A DNA stretch of 64,000 nucleotides, from positions 82,269 to 146,268 of the forward strand of contig DASPIR010000008.1 of NCBI GenBank assembly GCA_035628995.1. Direction: 5' to 3'. Positions 26,493 through 35,930 of this stretch are shown here, one piece after another (position 1 is the stretch's first letter; every line of letters begins with the position of its first letter). The notes under the pieces are model-generated. The model did not search any database and was not told the DNA's origin. It saw nothing but the letters and a program-made list of their open reading frames with translations. Position numbers and translations under genes: made by a program. This DNA is from Clostridia bacterium. GTDB taxonomy: Bacteria > Bacillota > Clostridia > Lutisporales > Lutisporaceae.

Positions 26493-28316
26493 ATGGGAAA
26501 AAAAGACAAGAAAATAGCAATACTGGGAGGCGGATATGGAGGTGTGCATGCTGCAAGGCTTTTAGGCAAAGCAGCTGCAAAAAGAAAAGACATTAGTGTG
26601 CTGTTGGTGGATAAAAAGCCTTATCATACCTTGATGACAGAGCTGCATGAAGTGGCAGGAAACAGAGTGGAGGCTGAGTCTGTACAGATAGACCTGAGGG
26701 AGATATTAAGCGCATCAGGAGTTCAGGTAGTTACAGAAGAAATAAAAGGTATAGATTTTAAAGGGCAGAAGCTGCAGGCTGATTCAGACAGCTACGAATA
26801 CGACTACCTGATAATAGACACAGGAGCAGAGCCTGCTTTTTTCGGTATACCCGGCGTAAAGGAGAATGGCTTCTCTCTATGGTCCTTTGAGGATGCTATA
26901 AAGGTAAGGGAACATATAAAGGATATGTTTGACAAGGCCAGAGCAGAAAAAGACCACAACAAAAGGAAGTCTATGCTTACTTTTATTGTGGCAGGTGCAG
27001 GCTTCACAGGGATAGAGACCATGGGTGAGCTGGTTGAGTGGAAAAGACAGCTGTGCAGAGATTATGAGATTGACAGGAAGGAAGTGAGCTTGATAGTTGT
27101 AGAAGCTATGGGCAGCATACTTCCGATACTCAGTGAGGGACTTATAAAGAAGTCAGAGAGATTTCTTCAGAAGCATGGCGTTGAGATTATGACAGCAGCG
27201 GCTATCACTGCAGTAAATAAAGAGTCCATAGTATTGAAAGATGGCAGGGAAATACCCACAAGAACCTTGATTTGGACCTGCGGCATACAGGGGAGCGATT
27301 TTGCAGCTAAGACAGAGCTGACCCATGGAAGCAGGGGCAGGATACAGGTTGATGAATATATGCAGTCGGTAGAATATCATAATGTTTTTGCAGTAGGTGA
27401 CAATGCATTCTATGAGGAGCCGGATGCAGAAGGCAAGAAGAAGCCCATACCCCAGATTGTTGAGGCTGCACTGCAAACTGCAGAGACAGCAGCACATAAT
27501 ATAATTGCATCGATAGACAAGAGTGATAAAAAGGCCTTTAAATCCAATTACCATGGAATTATGGTGTCCATAGGCAGCCGCTACGCAGTAGCCAATATTG
27601 GAAAAACATCCTTATCGGGCTTTTCTGCCATGGCGCTGAAGCACCTGGTAAACTTTCACTATCAATATGGAGTGGGAGGCTTTGCCAGGATATGGACCTA
27701 CTTTATGCATGAGTTTATGCATGTTAAGGAGAACAGGTCTATATTAGGCGGACATTTGTCTGCAAAGACACCTACCTTCTGGCTGGCTATACTCAGAATA
27801 TACCTTGGCGTAATATGGATTGGCGAAGGTGTGAAAAAGATAAAGGAAGGCTGGCTAGACCCGAGTAAAAACTTCATTGTGACATTGCCCAAGCCTGGAG
27901 ATGTGCCGCTGCAATCCACTGACGCCGTAACTAGTGCAACTCAGGTAACACAGTATTACCCGGAGCCTATACTGAAACAGCCGCCGCTGATATATCAATG
28001 GTTTACAAAAACCTTTATTGAGCCTAATGCCTATTTGTTTCAGGCTTCAGTGGTGCTGCTGGAGGTGGCTATAGGACTTGCGCTAATTGCAGGTTTGTTC
28101 ACTGTACTTGCTTCCTTGGGCTCGATATTTCTTTGCTTTAATTTTATTCTGTCTGCTTTGGCAGGGACTGAAATTCTATGGCATATATTTGTAGCTGTTG
28201 CCATGTTTGGAGGAGCAGGCAGGGCGTTCGGTTTGGATTATTATGTGATGCCATGGCTCAGGCACCGGTGGAGAAGAACAGCTTTTGCACGCAAGACCCA
28301 TTTATATGTAAGGTAG
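26493..28316 (+). CDS. Type II NADH dehydrogenase fused to a DoxX-like membrane domain
   Basis: A 607-residue fusion. Residues 1 to about 420 are an NDH-2-type flavoprotein: GGGYGG (12-17) for FAD, VDKKPYHTLMTELHE, a second Rossmann loop FIVAGAGFTGIETMGEL for NADH, and VFAVGDNAFYEEP near the end of the catalytic part. From about residue 435 a DoxX-like domain follows with four hydrophobic helices (ILRIYLGVIWIGEGVKKIKEGW ends the first). The enzyme would pass electrons from NADH to a quinone or another acceptor at the membrane, with DoxX as its anchor. Typical NDH-2 is about 400 residues, so the fusion is notable. Confidence 0.85.
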   Translation: MGKKDKKIAILGGGYGGVHAARLLGKAAAKRKDISVLLVDKKPYHTLMTELHEVAGNRVEAESVQIDLREILSASGVQVVTEEIKGIDFKGQKLQADSDSYEYDYLIIDTGAEPAFFGIPGVKENGFSLWSFEDAIKVREHIKDMFDKARAEKDHNKRKSMLTFIVAGAGFTGIETMGELVEWKRQLCRDYEIDRKEVSLIVVEAMGSILPILSEGLIKKSERFLQKHGVEIMTAAAITAVNKESIVLKDGREIPTRTLIWTCGIQGSDFAAKTELTHGSRGRIQVDEYMQSVEYHNVFAVGDNAFYEEPDAEGKKKPIPQIVEAALQTAETAAHNIIASIDKSDKKAFKSNYHGIMVSIGSRYAVANIGKTSLSGFSAMALKHLVNFHYQYGVGGFARIWTYFMHEFMHVKENRSILGGHLSAKTPTFWLAILRIYLGVIWIGEGVKKIKEGWLDPSKNFIVTLPKPGDVPLQSTDAVTSATQVTQYYPEPILKQPPLIYQWFTKTFIEPNAYLFQASVVLLEVAIGLALIAGLFTVLASLGSIFLCFNFILSALAGTEILWHIFVAVAMFGGAGRAFGLDYYVMPWLRHRWRRTAFARKTHLYVR

Positions 28317-28396
28317 CATAAATAAATATTTGTAAAATATGGTAATAGTATAATATAATTGTTTTGGACTATATCTTATTTGGAGGGTTGCAAGGA

Positions 28397-31324
28397 ATGC
28401 ATTTTAATATAGGTGATAATTATCACGGTTTTCGATTAATTGAAGAAAAGAATGTCAAGGAAACAAATTCCATAGTGAGGCTTTTCCAACATGAGAAGAG
28501 CGGAGCCAGACTCTTTTATATGGAGAATGAGGAGGATAACAAGGTATTTTCGGTTGCTTTCAGGACACCGCCCAAGGATAGTACAGGGCTGCCTCACATA
28601 CTGGAGCATTCAGTACTTTGCGGTTCCAGAAAGTTTCCGACTAAAGAACCCTTTGTAGAGCTTGTGAAAGGTTCGCTTAATACCTTTCTAAATGCCTTCA
28701 CTTTTGGAGACAAGACCATGTATCCGGTAGCAAGCAGGAATAACAAGGATTTTGAGAATCTGATGGATGTATATCTGGACTCTGTGTTCTATCCTAACAT
28801 ATATAAACATGAAGAGATACTGAAACAGGAGGGCTGGCACTATGAGCTGGAGAATACTGAGGATGAGCTGAAATACAAGGGCGTTGTATATAATGAAATG
28901 AAGGGAGCCCTGTCATCACCTGAGTCTGTGCTTTCTAGAAAGATGCAGGAGACTTTGTTCCCTGATACGCCATACGGCTATGAGTCGGGAGGCGACCCGG
29001 AGGTAATTCCGGAGTTAACTCAAGAGGAATTCCTTGCTTTTCATAAAAGGTATTATCACCCGTCAAACAGCTATATGTTCCTATATGGAAAAATGGATGT
29101 GCTCGGGCGCTTGAAGTTTATTGATGAAGCTTACCTTAAGGACTTCGAAGCAATTTCTGTAGCTTCTGCCATACCTGTGCAGAAGGCCTTTGATTCGATG
29201 AAGAGGTACGAATTGGAATATCCCATATCCGCACAGGAGGATGAAAATGATAAAACATATCTCAGCTTGAATTATGTGACAGGATTGTCCACAGATTCAG
29301 AGCTGTACCTGGCAATGGAGATATTGGAGCATATACTTCTGTCAACACCGGCTTCACCGCTTAAGAAAGCGCTGATAGAGGCCGGACTGGGCAAGGATGT
29401 TTTCGGTAAATATGACAACAGCATACTTCAGCCTGTTTTCAGCGTGGTGGTGAAGAACTCAAATGTAGGAGTTCAAGATGAGTTTGTAAAGGTAGTTCTA
29501 GAAACCTTGAGAAAGCTGGTTCGCGATGGGTTGGACAGTCAATTGGTGGAGGCAGCGGTCAATCTGAAGGAGTTCCAGCTGAGGGAAGCAGATTTTGAAG
29601 GCTATCCCCAAGGGCTTATATACAATATAAAAATCATGGACAGCTGGCTTTATGACAAGGATCCTATTATGCATCTGCGCTATGAGCATATATTTGAGAA
29701 AATAAGGGCTGAGATGAAGAACGGATATTTTGAGAAGCTTATAGAAGAGTATATTTTAAAAAATAACCACAGCTCGATGTTGGTGCTGAAACCTAAAAAA
29801 GGCATGTCAGAGGCCAAAGACGAGGAGACCCGGAATAAGCTTAAGAGCATTAAGTCCCAACTGACCAAGGAACAGCTGCAGCAGCTTGTAAAGTCGACCA
29901 AGGAGCTGAGGGATTGGCAGAATACCCCTGATACTCCTGAGAAGCTTCAGCTTATACCAATGCTTTCTATTCAGGATATCGCCCAGAAAGGCGAGGTGCT
30001 GTCCCAGAAGGTGACGGAGGAAGCGGGAATCAAGGTGCTTGCCCACCATGTATTTACTAATGACATAGTGTATGCGGGCCTTCTGTTCGATACAACTGTT
30101 GTGCCACAGGAGCTGCTGCCTTACATCACACTTTTATCAGGGATACTTGGCAAGGTCAGTACAGAAATCCATGGCTATGGAGATCTTTCAAAGGAAATTG
30201 ACATGTATACAGGAGGCATCAGATTCAGCTCGCAGGTTTACGGGGAAAAGAATGATGACAATAAATATCATCCTGTATTCTCTGTAAGTGGCAGGGCTCT
30301 TGCAAGCAAGCTTCCAAGGATGTTTGAGCTTATGCGGGAGATAATAACCAAAACCAGGTTTGATGATGTGAAAAGAATCAAGGAAATCATACAGGAGAAT
30401 AAGTCAAGGATTGAGATGAGGATATCCAATGAGGGATATACAATTGCCTGCAAAAGATTATTCTCATATTTCTCGGCGGAAGGCAGCTATCTTGAGACCA
30501 TAACAGGGCTGACGTACTACAAGTTCATTGCTGATATAGAAAAGAACTTTGAAAGCAGAATAGAAGAAGTAAAGGGAAACCTCCAGAAGCTCATGGCGCT
30601 GATATTCAGGAAAGATGGTCTGGTTGCAGGGGTCACCTGTGAAAAGGATGATTATCGCAGCTTTGCTGAGAATTTAAGCCTGACGCTGAAGGAGTTAAGT
30701 GCGGAGAAGCATCCATCTGTGCAGTATGTATTTGAGACAAAGTCGCTGAATGAAGGGCTGATGACCCAGGGCAAGGTACAGTATGTAGCTCAGGGGTATA
30801 ACTTCATTAAGTTGGGATATCCATACACAGGGAGCTTGCAGGTGCTCAGGACAATATCCAGGTACAACTATCTTTGGAACCGCATAAGGGTTCAGGGTGG
30901 AGCCTATGGTGCTTTTTCAGGCTTTGAGAAGAACGGCAATATGTTCATGGTCTCTTACAGAGACCCCAACCTGAAAGAGACATTAAAGGTCTATGAAGAA
31001 ATGCATGACTACCTGAAGGATTTCCACATAGATGAAAGAGAAATGACCAAGTACATTATCGGAACAGTAAGCAAGCTGGATTTGCCTCTGACCCCCTTTA
31101 TGAAGGGCGAGAGAGCTATTGAGAACTATATGAGGAAAATTACTCCCGAGGACCTGCAGAAGGAAAGGGAAGAAATCCTCAGTACAAAGCAGCAGGATAT
31201 GAGAGCACTGTCTGACATGATGCTTGAACTTATGAAGAGGCAAAGCTACTGTGTCTTGGGAAGTGAAATGAAAATCAAGGAGAATAAAGAGCTGTTCGGC
31301 AGCTTGGTGGATGTTTTTAACTGA
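28397..31324 (+). CDS. M16C-family zinc metallopeptidase (presequence-protease-like)
   Basis: A 975-residue insulinase-family peptidase of the M16C branch, which degrades unstructured peptides inside a closed chamber. The inverted zinc motif HxxEH is HILEH at residues 67-71, and the third ligand lies in the EMKGALSSPESVLSRKM helix. The four-domain, two-half layout is preserved: RVQGGAYGAFSGFEKNGNMFMVSYRDPNL is the conserved Arg/Tyr pair of the second half. The ATG at 28397 follows GGAGGG and AAGGA. The longer frame to 28364 is less likely. No signal peptide is present. Confidence 0.9.
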   Translation: MHFNIGDNYHGFRLIEEKNVKETNSIVRLFQHEKSGARLFYMENEEDNKVFSVAFRTPPKDSTGLPHILEHSVLCGSRKFPTKEPFVELVKGSLNTFLNAFTFGDKTMYPVASRNNKDFENLMDVYLDSVFYPNIYKHEEILKQEGWHYELENTEDELKYKGVVYNEMKGALSSPESVLSRKMQETLFPDTPYGYESGGDPEVIPELTQEEFLAFHKRYYHPSNSYMFLYGKMDVLGRLKFIDEAYLKDFEAISVASAIPVQKAFDSMKRYELEYPISAQEDENDKTYLSLNYVTGLSTDSELYLAMEILEHILLSTPASPLKKALIEAGLGKDVFGKYDNSILQPVFSVVVKNSNVGVQDEFVKVVLETLRKLVRDGLDSQLVEAAVNLKEFQLREADFEGYPQGLIYNIKIMDSWLYDKDPIMHLRYEHIFEKIRAEMKNGYFEKLIEEYILKNNHSSMLVLKPKKGMSEAKDEETRNKLKSIKSQLTKEQLQQLVKSTKELRDWQNTPDTPEKLQLIPMLSIQDIAQKGEVLSQKVTEEAGIKVLAHHVFTNDIVYAGLLFDTTVVPQELLPYITLLSGILGKVSTEIHGYGDLSKEIDMYTGGIRFSSQVYGEKNDDNKYHPVFSVSGRALASKLPRMFELMREIITKTRFDDVKRIKEIIQENKSRIEMRISNEGYTIACKRLFSYFSAEGSYLETITGLTYYKFIADIEKNFESRIEEVKGNLQKLMALIFRKDGLVAGVTCEKDDYRSFAENLSLTLKELSAEKHPSVQYVFETKSLNEGLMTQGKVQYVAQGYNFIKLGYPYTGSLQVLRTISRYNYLWNRIRVQGGAYGAFSGFEKNGNMFMVSYRDPNLKETLKVYEEMHDYLKDFHIDEREMTKYIIGTVSKLDLPLTPFMKGERAIENYMRKITPEDLQKEREEILSTKQQDMRALSDMMLELMKRQSYCVLGSEMKIKENKELFGSLVDVFN

Positions 31325-31327
31325 AAA

Positions 31328-31356
31328 AAAGGGCGTAGACTTAAGTCTACGCCTTA
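31328..31356. terminator. Terminator between M16C and coat genes
   Basis: GGCGTAGACT (about 31332-31341) pairs with AGTCTACGCC (31344-31353), flanked by A-rich sequence upstream and TTATCCTTT downstream. It serves the convergent genes on both sides. Confidence 0.7.
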
Positions 31357-31659
31357 TCCTTTGTGATAGGTCACTACCTTTTCTGACTGCCTGTAAGACT
31401 CTGCTAGTTGTTGCTCTAGTGGTTGATAGGGCTTAAGCCAGTCACGGTTTACGACTAATTCCATAAGTGCTGAATACTCATCCAAGGTCTGGTTGTGAGC
31501 ATCTCTGCACATTGCTCTCAGCTCTGGAGTGGAGCTCTCCAGCACTGCCATAAAATATCCACTGGTAGAGGCTTTTGAGGCCATCAGCATATCATTGGCA
31601 ATAGTCTGATCATCTATCTGTTTCTTAATAGCCTTCATCGAATCGACCATGTTTGTCAT
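31354..31659 (-). CDS. CotF-like spore coat protein
   Basis: A 101-residue helical protein. DSMKAIKKQIDDQTIANDMLMASKASTSGYFMAVLESSTPELR is characteristic of the CotF/CotF-like coat family: a helical domain with the small-residue AxxKASxxGY turn. ATG 31659 is served by GGAGGT at the end of the upstream gene. It is expected to be made in the mother cell and deposited on the spore. It pairs with the gene immediately upstream. Confidence 0.82.
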   Translation of the reverse strand: MTNMVDSMKAIKKQIDDQTIANDMLMASKASTSGYFMAVLESSTPELRAMCRDAHNQTLDEYSALMELVVNRDWLKPYQPLEQQLAESYRQSEKVVTYHKG

Positions 31660-31660
31660 C

Positions 31661-31879
31661 CTAGTGTACCTCCACTGTATTGATTATATTATTTTCGGTT
31701 ATGAACTGCTGAATGCCCTTTATACGCGCCTCACATGTCAAGATGGACGTTTCTGCCGTCCGTCTCAATTCATCATCATTAATAGCGGGAATCATCATCC
31801 TTGCTTTCGTAACCCCACTAGCTTCTGCTTGAAGCAGCTTGTTAAGATTCAGTAGTTCAGCTTCTGACAGGCTTCTCAT
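31661..31879 (-). CDS. Small CotF-like spore coat protein
   Basis: A 72-residue helical protein. LSEAELLNLNKLLQAEASGVTKARMM and ELRRTAETSILTCEARIKGIQQF resemble the N-terminal half of the CotF fold. Its stop lies only one base before the start of the next coat gene, so the two are translationally coupled. AATGATATG with GGAGGCAATG upstream gives the start. Such coupled short/long pairs are usual for clostridial CotF genes. Confidence 0.75.
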   Translation of the reverse strand: MRSLSEAELLNLNKLLQAEASGVTKARMMIPAINDDELRRTAETSILTCEARIKGIQQFITENNIINTVEVH

Positions 31880-32043
31880 ATCATTGCCTCCATTCCATAA
31901 TTAATATGTGTTCAGGGTTTTAATACCTATTCAATTTCAGCATGCCCAATTGTATGACTGATATGTAAGGAAGAATATGTATAACATCAAAGAACTGCTT
32001 ATTTTCAGCTTTGCATCACCGAGAGGTTCTTTCTAGCAGCGTA

Positions 32044-32091
32044 TTAAAGCTTCCGAATAAAGTTATATTATTCAGGAAGCTTTAATTTTTG
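32044..32091 (+). terminator. Strong terminator hairpin without an obvious gene in front
   Basis: TTAAAGCTTCCGAATAA (32044-32060) pairs with 32068-32085 with one bulged A, followed by TTTTT. It lies in the gap after the divergent coat gene and before the ABC operon promoter. Confidence 0.7.
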
Positions 32092-32099
32092 TGCGAATA

Positions 32100-32108
32100 T
32101 GTTATAAT
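32100..32108 (+). promoter_or_regulatory. Extended -10 promoter of the ABC-2 operon
   Basis: TGTTATAAT at 32100-32108 is a TGnTATAAT extended -10. The -35 region is only weakly matched, which is normal for this class. The start codon follows 33 bases later. Confidence 0.55.
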
Positions 32109-32141
32109 AAAATCGCAAAAAAATCAAATGGAGGAAAACTT

Positions 32142-32867
32142 ATGATAGAGCTCATTAATGTCAGCAAATCTTATAACGGTACTGTAAAAGCGGTGGATGA
32201 CCTTACGCTTATTGTCCCGGAGGGACAAATTGTAGGCTTTTTAGGCCCAAATGGAGCAGGAAAGACAACCACTATAAAGGTTATAACGGGGATACTGAAT
32301 GCTGACAGTGGAAGCATAATAATAAATGGGATAGACGTAAAGGAAAGACCTCTTGACGCAAAAAGGCAGTTCGGCTTTGTGCCTGACAACCCTGACATGT
32401 TCCTGCGCCTAAAGGGGATTGAATATTTGAACTTTATGGCTGATATATATAAAGTGCCTGGTGATTTGAGAGGGAAAAGGATACAGGAGCTTTCGGAAAG
32501 CTTCGAAATGGAGGCTGCTCTTAATGATCAGATACAGAGCTACTCCCATGGAATGAGGCAGAAGATTATTATAATGGGGGTACTTATCCATGACCCGAGC
32601 GTATGGATACTGGATGAGCCGATGACCGGACTTGATCCGAAGTCATCCTTTACATTAAAGGAAATGATGAAGAATCATGCTGCCACCGGCAAGACTGTAT
32701 TCTTCTCCACCCATGTGTTGGAGGTTGCTGAAAAGCTATGCGACAGGGTAGCCATCGTTAACAAGGGAAAGCTGCTGTTTTACGGTACTATGGACGAAAT
32801 TAGAGAACATTTCAAGAGCAATGGATCTTTGGAAAAAATATTTTTGGAGTTGACGGAAAATGAGTAG
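32142..32867 (+). CDS. ABC transporter ATP-binding subunit
   Basis: A 241-residue ATPase of the ABC-2/DrrA-type exporters. Walker A is GPNGAGKTT, the signature is YSHGMRQK, Walker B with the catalytic Glu is VWILDEPMTGLDP, and the H-loop is FFSTHVLEVAEKLCD. ATG 32142 follows AATGGAGGAAA. The stop overlaps the start of the permease gene by 8 bases, which shows translational coupling. The substrate is unknown. Confidence 0.9.
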   Translation: MIELINVSKSYNGTVKAVDDLTLIVPEGQIVGFLGPNGAGKTTTIKVITGILNADSGSIIINGIDVKERPLDAKRQFGFVPDNPDMFLRLKGIEYLNFMADIYKVPGDLRGKRIQELSESFEMEAALNDQIQSYSHGMRQKIIIMGVLIHDPSVWILDEPMTGLDPKSSFTLKEMMKNHAATGKTVFFSTHVLEVAEKLCDRVAIVNKGKLLFYGTMDEIREHFKSNGSLEKIFLELTENE

Positions 32868-34533
32868 ATACATAATTTTGACCAAGGTGATGCTGAAAAA
32901 TTTCAACTTGCTTTCGTTAAAGTCAGACAAACCTGGTAAGAGCCGCATCAAGGGCATATTACTTTCCATACTTATATTTGCTGCCTTTTCACCCATGGTA
33001 CTTGGCATAGGGAGTATATCCTACAGTGGCTATAATATGCTGTCCAAAATCCAGCAGGAGGGGTTAATCCTCGGGATTGGCTTTTCGGCAGTCAGTATGG
33101 CAATCTTCTTTTTCAGTATTTTTTATGTAATGAGTATATTTTATTTTTTCAAAGATATTGAGAGCTTGCTGCCGCTGCCTTTAAAGCCTTCGGAGATATT
33201 GGCGGCAAAGCTTACGGTGGCTTTGCTCTATGAATATTTAACCGAGATTGTTTTCCTTGCTCCTGTCCTTATTGGATATGGAGCGGCTAGTAGAGCCGGA
33301 TTTATTTACTATCTGTATAGCATTCTGATATTTCTGTCGCTGCCCTTGCTGCCGCTTGTATATGCATCCATACTTAGCATAATAGTGATGAGGTTTACAA
33401 ATCTTGCGAAGAATAGAGACAGATTCAAGATTGTTGGCGGGATTATAGCAATGCTGCTAGCTGTCGGAATGAATGCTGTAATCACTAAGTTCAGCAGTGC
33501 TTCCCTTAATGCCGAGGAGCTTCAACAGCTGCTGGCACAGGGAAATAACTCCTTTGTAGGAGTAATGTCAGGTATTTTCTTCAACAACAGATTTGCAGTA
33601 ATGGCACTATTGCATAGTGAAGCCTTGAAGGGTTTTGTGAATTTAGGTGTATTCGTGCTTATATGCCTGCTTTTTGTGCTGCTATTCTTAAGCTTTGGCG
33701 AAGGTATGTATTTCAAAGGTGTGGTAGGCATATCGGAAGCGTCTGCAAAAAGGAAGAAATACTCAGAAGCGGAGCTTAGAAAGTCCAGTGAGCAGAAATC
33801 AGCTTTATGGTCATATACAATGAAAGAACTCAAGCTGCTATTCAGGACTCCTGTTTATTTTATGAACTGCGTCCTTATGAATTTTCTTTTTCCGGTATTT
33901 ATTATCCTTCCTTTTCTTGTACAGCCCAGTGAAATGCAGGAGCTTCAGGGACTTAGAGGATTTGCAAACAGCGGAAGCGGAAGTTCAGTGATATTAGCCG
34001 TGGCTTTCGGTATAAGCGCATTTCTCACCTCTACCAATGGAATTACTTCTTCGGCAATATCCAGGGAGGGTACCAATATATTTGTGAGTAAATATCTGCC
34101 GGTAAGCTACAAGACTCAGATAACGGCAAAGGTACTGTCTGGCATGAGCATGGGTGCCGTGGGGATGCTGTCCATGCTGCTGACAGCAGTAGTATTTATA
34201 CCGATGCCGATTTATCTTATATTGCTTAGTATCACAGTAAGTGCCCTGGGAATAGCCTTCAGTTCCTTTATGGGAATACTTCTTGATCTTAACTTCCCTA
34301 AGCTTATATGGGATAATGAGCAGAAGGCTGTGAAGCAGAATTTCAATGTGGTGCTCAACATGCTGGCTAGCATTATAATTGCAGGTATACCGATTTTTAT
34401 CAGTATAGCACTCCACTTTACACTCTGGATGACCTTTCTCGTGATAGTAGTAATGTTCGGCATACTGGATCTGCTGTTGTACAACATACTCGCTACAGTA
34501 GGGGTAAGGCTTTTTGCAAAGATAGAGGTATGA
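32860..34533 (+). CDS. ABC-2-type permease subunit
   Basis: A 557-residue membrane protein with about 12 hydrophobic segments in two halves and a cytoplasmic basic loop near residues 280-320 (SEASAKRKKYSEAELRKSSEQ). SLLPLPLKPSEILAAKL is a typical coupling-helix region of putative ABC exporter permeases. Together with the ATPase just upstream it forms one exporter. No third gene is present, so one permease probably dimerises or is internally duplicated. The substrate is unknown. Confidence 0.8.
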   Translation: MSRYIILTKVMLKNFNLLSLKSDKPGKSRIKGILLSILIFAAFSPMVLGIGSISYSGYNMLSKIQQEGLILGIGFSAVSMAIFFFSIFYVMSIFYFFKDIESLLPLPLKPSEILAAKLTVALLYEYLTEIVFLAPVLIGYGAASRAGFIYYLYSILIFLSLPLLPLVYASILSIIVMRFTNLAKNRDRFKIVGGIIAMLLAVGMNAVITKFSSASLNAEELQQLLAQGNNSFVGVMSGIFFNNRFAVMALLHSEALKGFVNLGVFVLICLLFVLLFLSFGEGMYFKGVVGISEASAKRKKYSEAELRKSSEQKSALWSYTMKELKLLFRTPVYFMNCVLMNFLFPVFIILPFLVQPSEMQELQGLRGFANSGSGSSVILAVAFGISAFLTSTNGITSSAISREGTNIFVSKYLPVSYKTQITAKVLSGMSMGAVGMLSMLLTAVVFIPMPIYLILLSITVSALGIAFSSFMGILLDLNFPKLIWDNEQKAVKQNFNVVLNMLASIIIAGIPIFISIALHFTLWMTFLVIVVMFGILDLLLYNILATVGVRLFAKIEV

Positions 34534-34537
34534 AATG

Positions 34538-34569
34538 GGTTACGAGGTTACGAGGTTACGAGGTTACGG
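34538..34569. repeat. Octamer tandem repeat GGTTACGA
   Basis: Three perfect and one near-perfect copies of GGTTACGA follow the ABC permease stop codon directly. The unit is one base longer than the GTTACGA heptamer at 60751-60778. Confidence 0.85.
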
Positions 34570-34580
34570 GGAAACGTGTA

Positions 34581-34669
34581 ACACGGATTTGCACGGAAAT
34601 CCACTGAACACACGGTAAGCTAATAAATTTTCATCCGTGTAATTCCGTGGATTTCCGTGTGTTCAGTGG
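34581..34669. repeat. 10-bp-period CCGTG/CACGG inverted repeat
   Basis: The left arm contains ACACGGATTT, GCACGGAAAT, CCACTGAACA and CACGG in 10-base steps, and the right arm (34634-34669) has CCGTGTAATT, CCGTGGATTT and CCGTGTGTTC. CCACTGAACACACGG (34601-34615) and its complement at 34655-34669 are exact. It lies between two convergent genes. Confidence 0.8.
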
Positions 34670-34680
34670 TACCCGTTCTT

Positions 34681-35829
34681 TTATCCGTTCAATGATTCAT
34701 GTGCTTCTTTAAGGTGCCTCATTATCGGCAGTTTTTGAGGGCATGCCTCTTCGCATTTGCCGCATTCCACGCATAAAGATGCATCCTTGCTTGACTGCTT
34801 CAAGCCTGCATAGTTTTTCGCTGACTCCATTTGAATGTTGTAAGCTGCGGCCTCGTTGTAGTAAGAGAAAATCTGCGGTATGGACACATTGTTGGGGCAA
34901 GGCAGACAGTATTCGCAGCCTGTGCATTTCACTTTTGTCAGGTTGGTGTAAAGTTCTCTTACCTTATTAACGGCATTGAGTTCTTTTTCGCTTAAGGCAT
35001 TAGGCATGGAGTTTCCAGCTATCTTCAGGTTTTCAACCACCTGTTCCATAGTGCTCATACCGCTCAGGGCGAGAGTTACCTCGGGATGATTGAATATCCA
35101 TTTGAATGACCAGTCAGCAGGGCTCCTGTCATATCCGGACTCCTTCCAGACTTTTGCCACTTCCACAGGCGGAGTGTTAGAAAGCTTGCCGCCCAAGAGA
35201 GGCTCCATTACAACAACTGCAATTCCTTTGGTGTGTGCGTAGCTTATGTGCTTCTCCCACTCTTTGTCCTCCATATAGTTGAACATTATCTGGCACATTC
35301 CCCAATCAAAGGAATCCAGTATTGTCCTAAAGAAACTGATATCATCGTGGAAGGAGAAACCTGCATGCTTCACTTTGCCGCTTGCTATGGCCTTCTTTAG
35401 GGAACCAAGCACATCAAGTTCTTTTACTGTATTCCATCTTTCTTTACCGAGAGCATGCAACAGGTAAAAATCTATATGGTCTGTCTGAAGCTTTTCCAGC
35501 TGCTCATCAAGGTATTTATCAAAATCCTCTTTGGTTTTTAAAAGCCATACAGGCAGCTTTGTAGCCAGCTTTACCTTCTCACGGTAGCCATCCTTTAAAG
35601 CCTTTCCAACAAAGATCTCACTACTGCCACCGTGGTAAGGGTAAGCGGTATCTACGTAATTAACTCCATTATCAATGGCAAACCTGACCATCCTTTGGGC
35701 TTCTGCTTCGTCAATTCTTTTGGTATCCGGCTCACTGCCGTCCACTCCTGGCATTAGTGGAAACCTCATACAGCCAAATCCCAGTATAGAGACATCAAAC
35801 CCCAGTTTTCCAAACTTTCTGTACTGCAT
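34681..35829 (-). CDS. Aldo/keto reductase with C-terminal ferredoxin domain
   Basis: A 382-residue fusion common in anaerobes. The aldo/keto reductase barrel has the catalytic Asp and Tyr in NYVDTAYPYHGGSSE, the Lys in VKLATKLP and the His in DFYLLHALG. From about residue 300 come two cysteine sets, CTGCEYCLPCP and CVECGKCEEACP, which would hold [4Fe-4S] clusters. Electron flow between NAD(P)H-type chemistry and ferredoxin-like clusters is likely; the substrate is unknown. The start follows GGGGGTAAT. Confidence 0.88.
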   Translation of the reverse strand: MQYRKFGKLGFDVSILGFGCMRFPLMPGVDGSEPDTKRIDEAEAQRMVRFAIDNGVNYVDTAYPYHGGSSEIFVGKALKDGYREKVKLATKLPVWLLKTKEDFDKYLDEQLEKLQTDHIDFYLLHALGKERWNTVKELDVLGSLKKAIASGKVKHAGFSFHDDISFFRTILDSFDWGMCQIMFNYMEDKEWEKHISYAHTKGIAVVVMEPLLGGKLSNTPPVEVAKVWKESGYDRSPADWSFKWIFNHPEVTLALSGMSTMEQVVENLKIAGNSMPNALSEKELNAVNKVRELYTNLTKVKCTGCEYCLPCPNNVSIPQIFSYYNEAAAYNIQMESAKNYAGLKQSSKDASLCVECGKCEEACPQKLPIMRHLKEAHESLNG

Positions 35830-35930
35830 TGTATATTACCCCCTGTATTTTTCTCTATATATGCTTCCCTTTTAGTATCTTATATAATCCCATCATTTTC
35901 AAGGGGCTTATTGGATTTGCCTATCGCTGA

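Noticed and set aside
34538..34669. Possible small CRISPR array
   Set aside because: Units are 8-10 bases without unique 30-base spacers and no cas genes are present.
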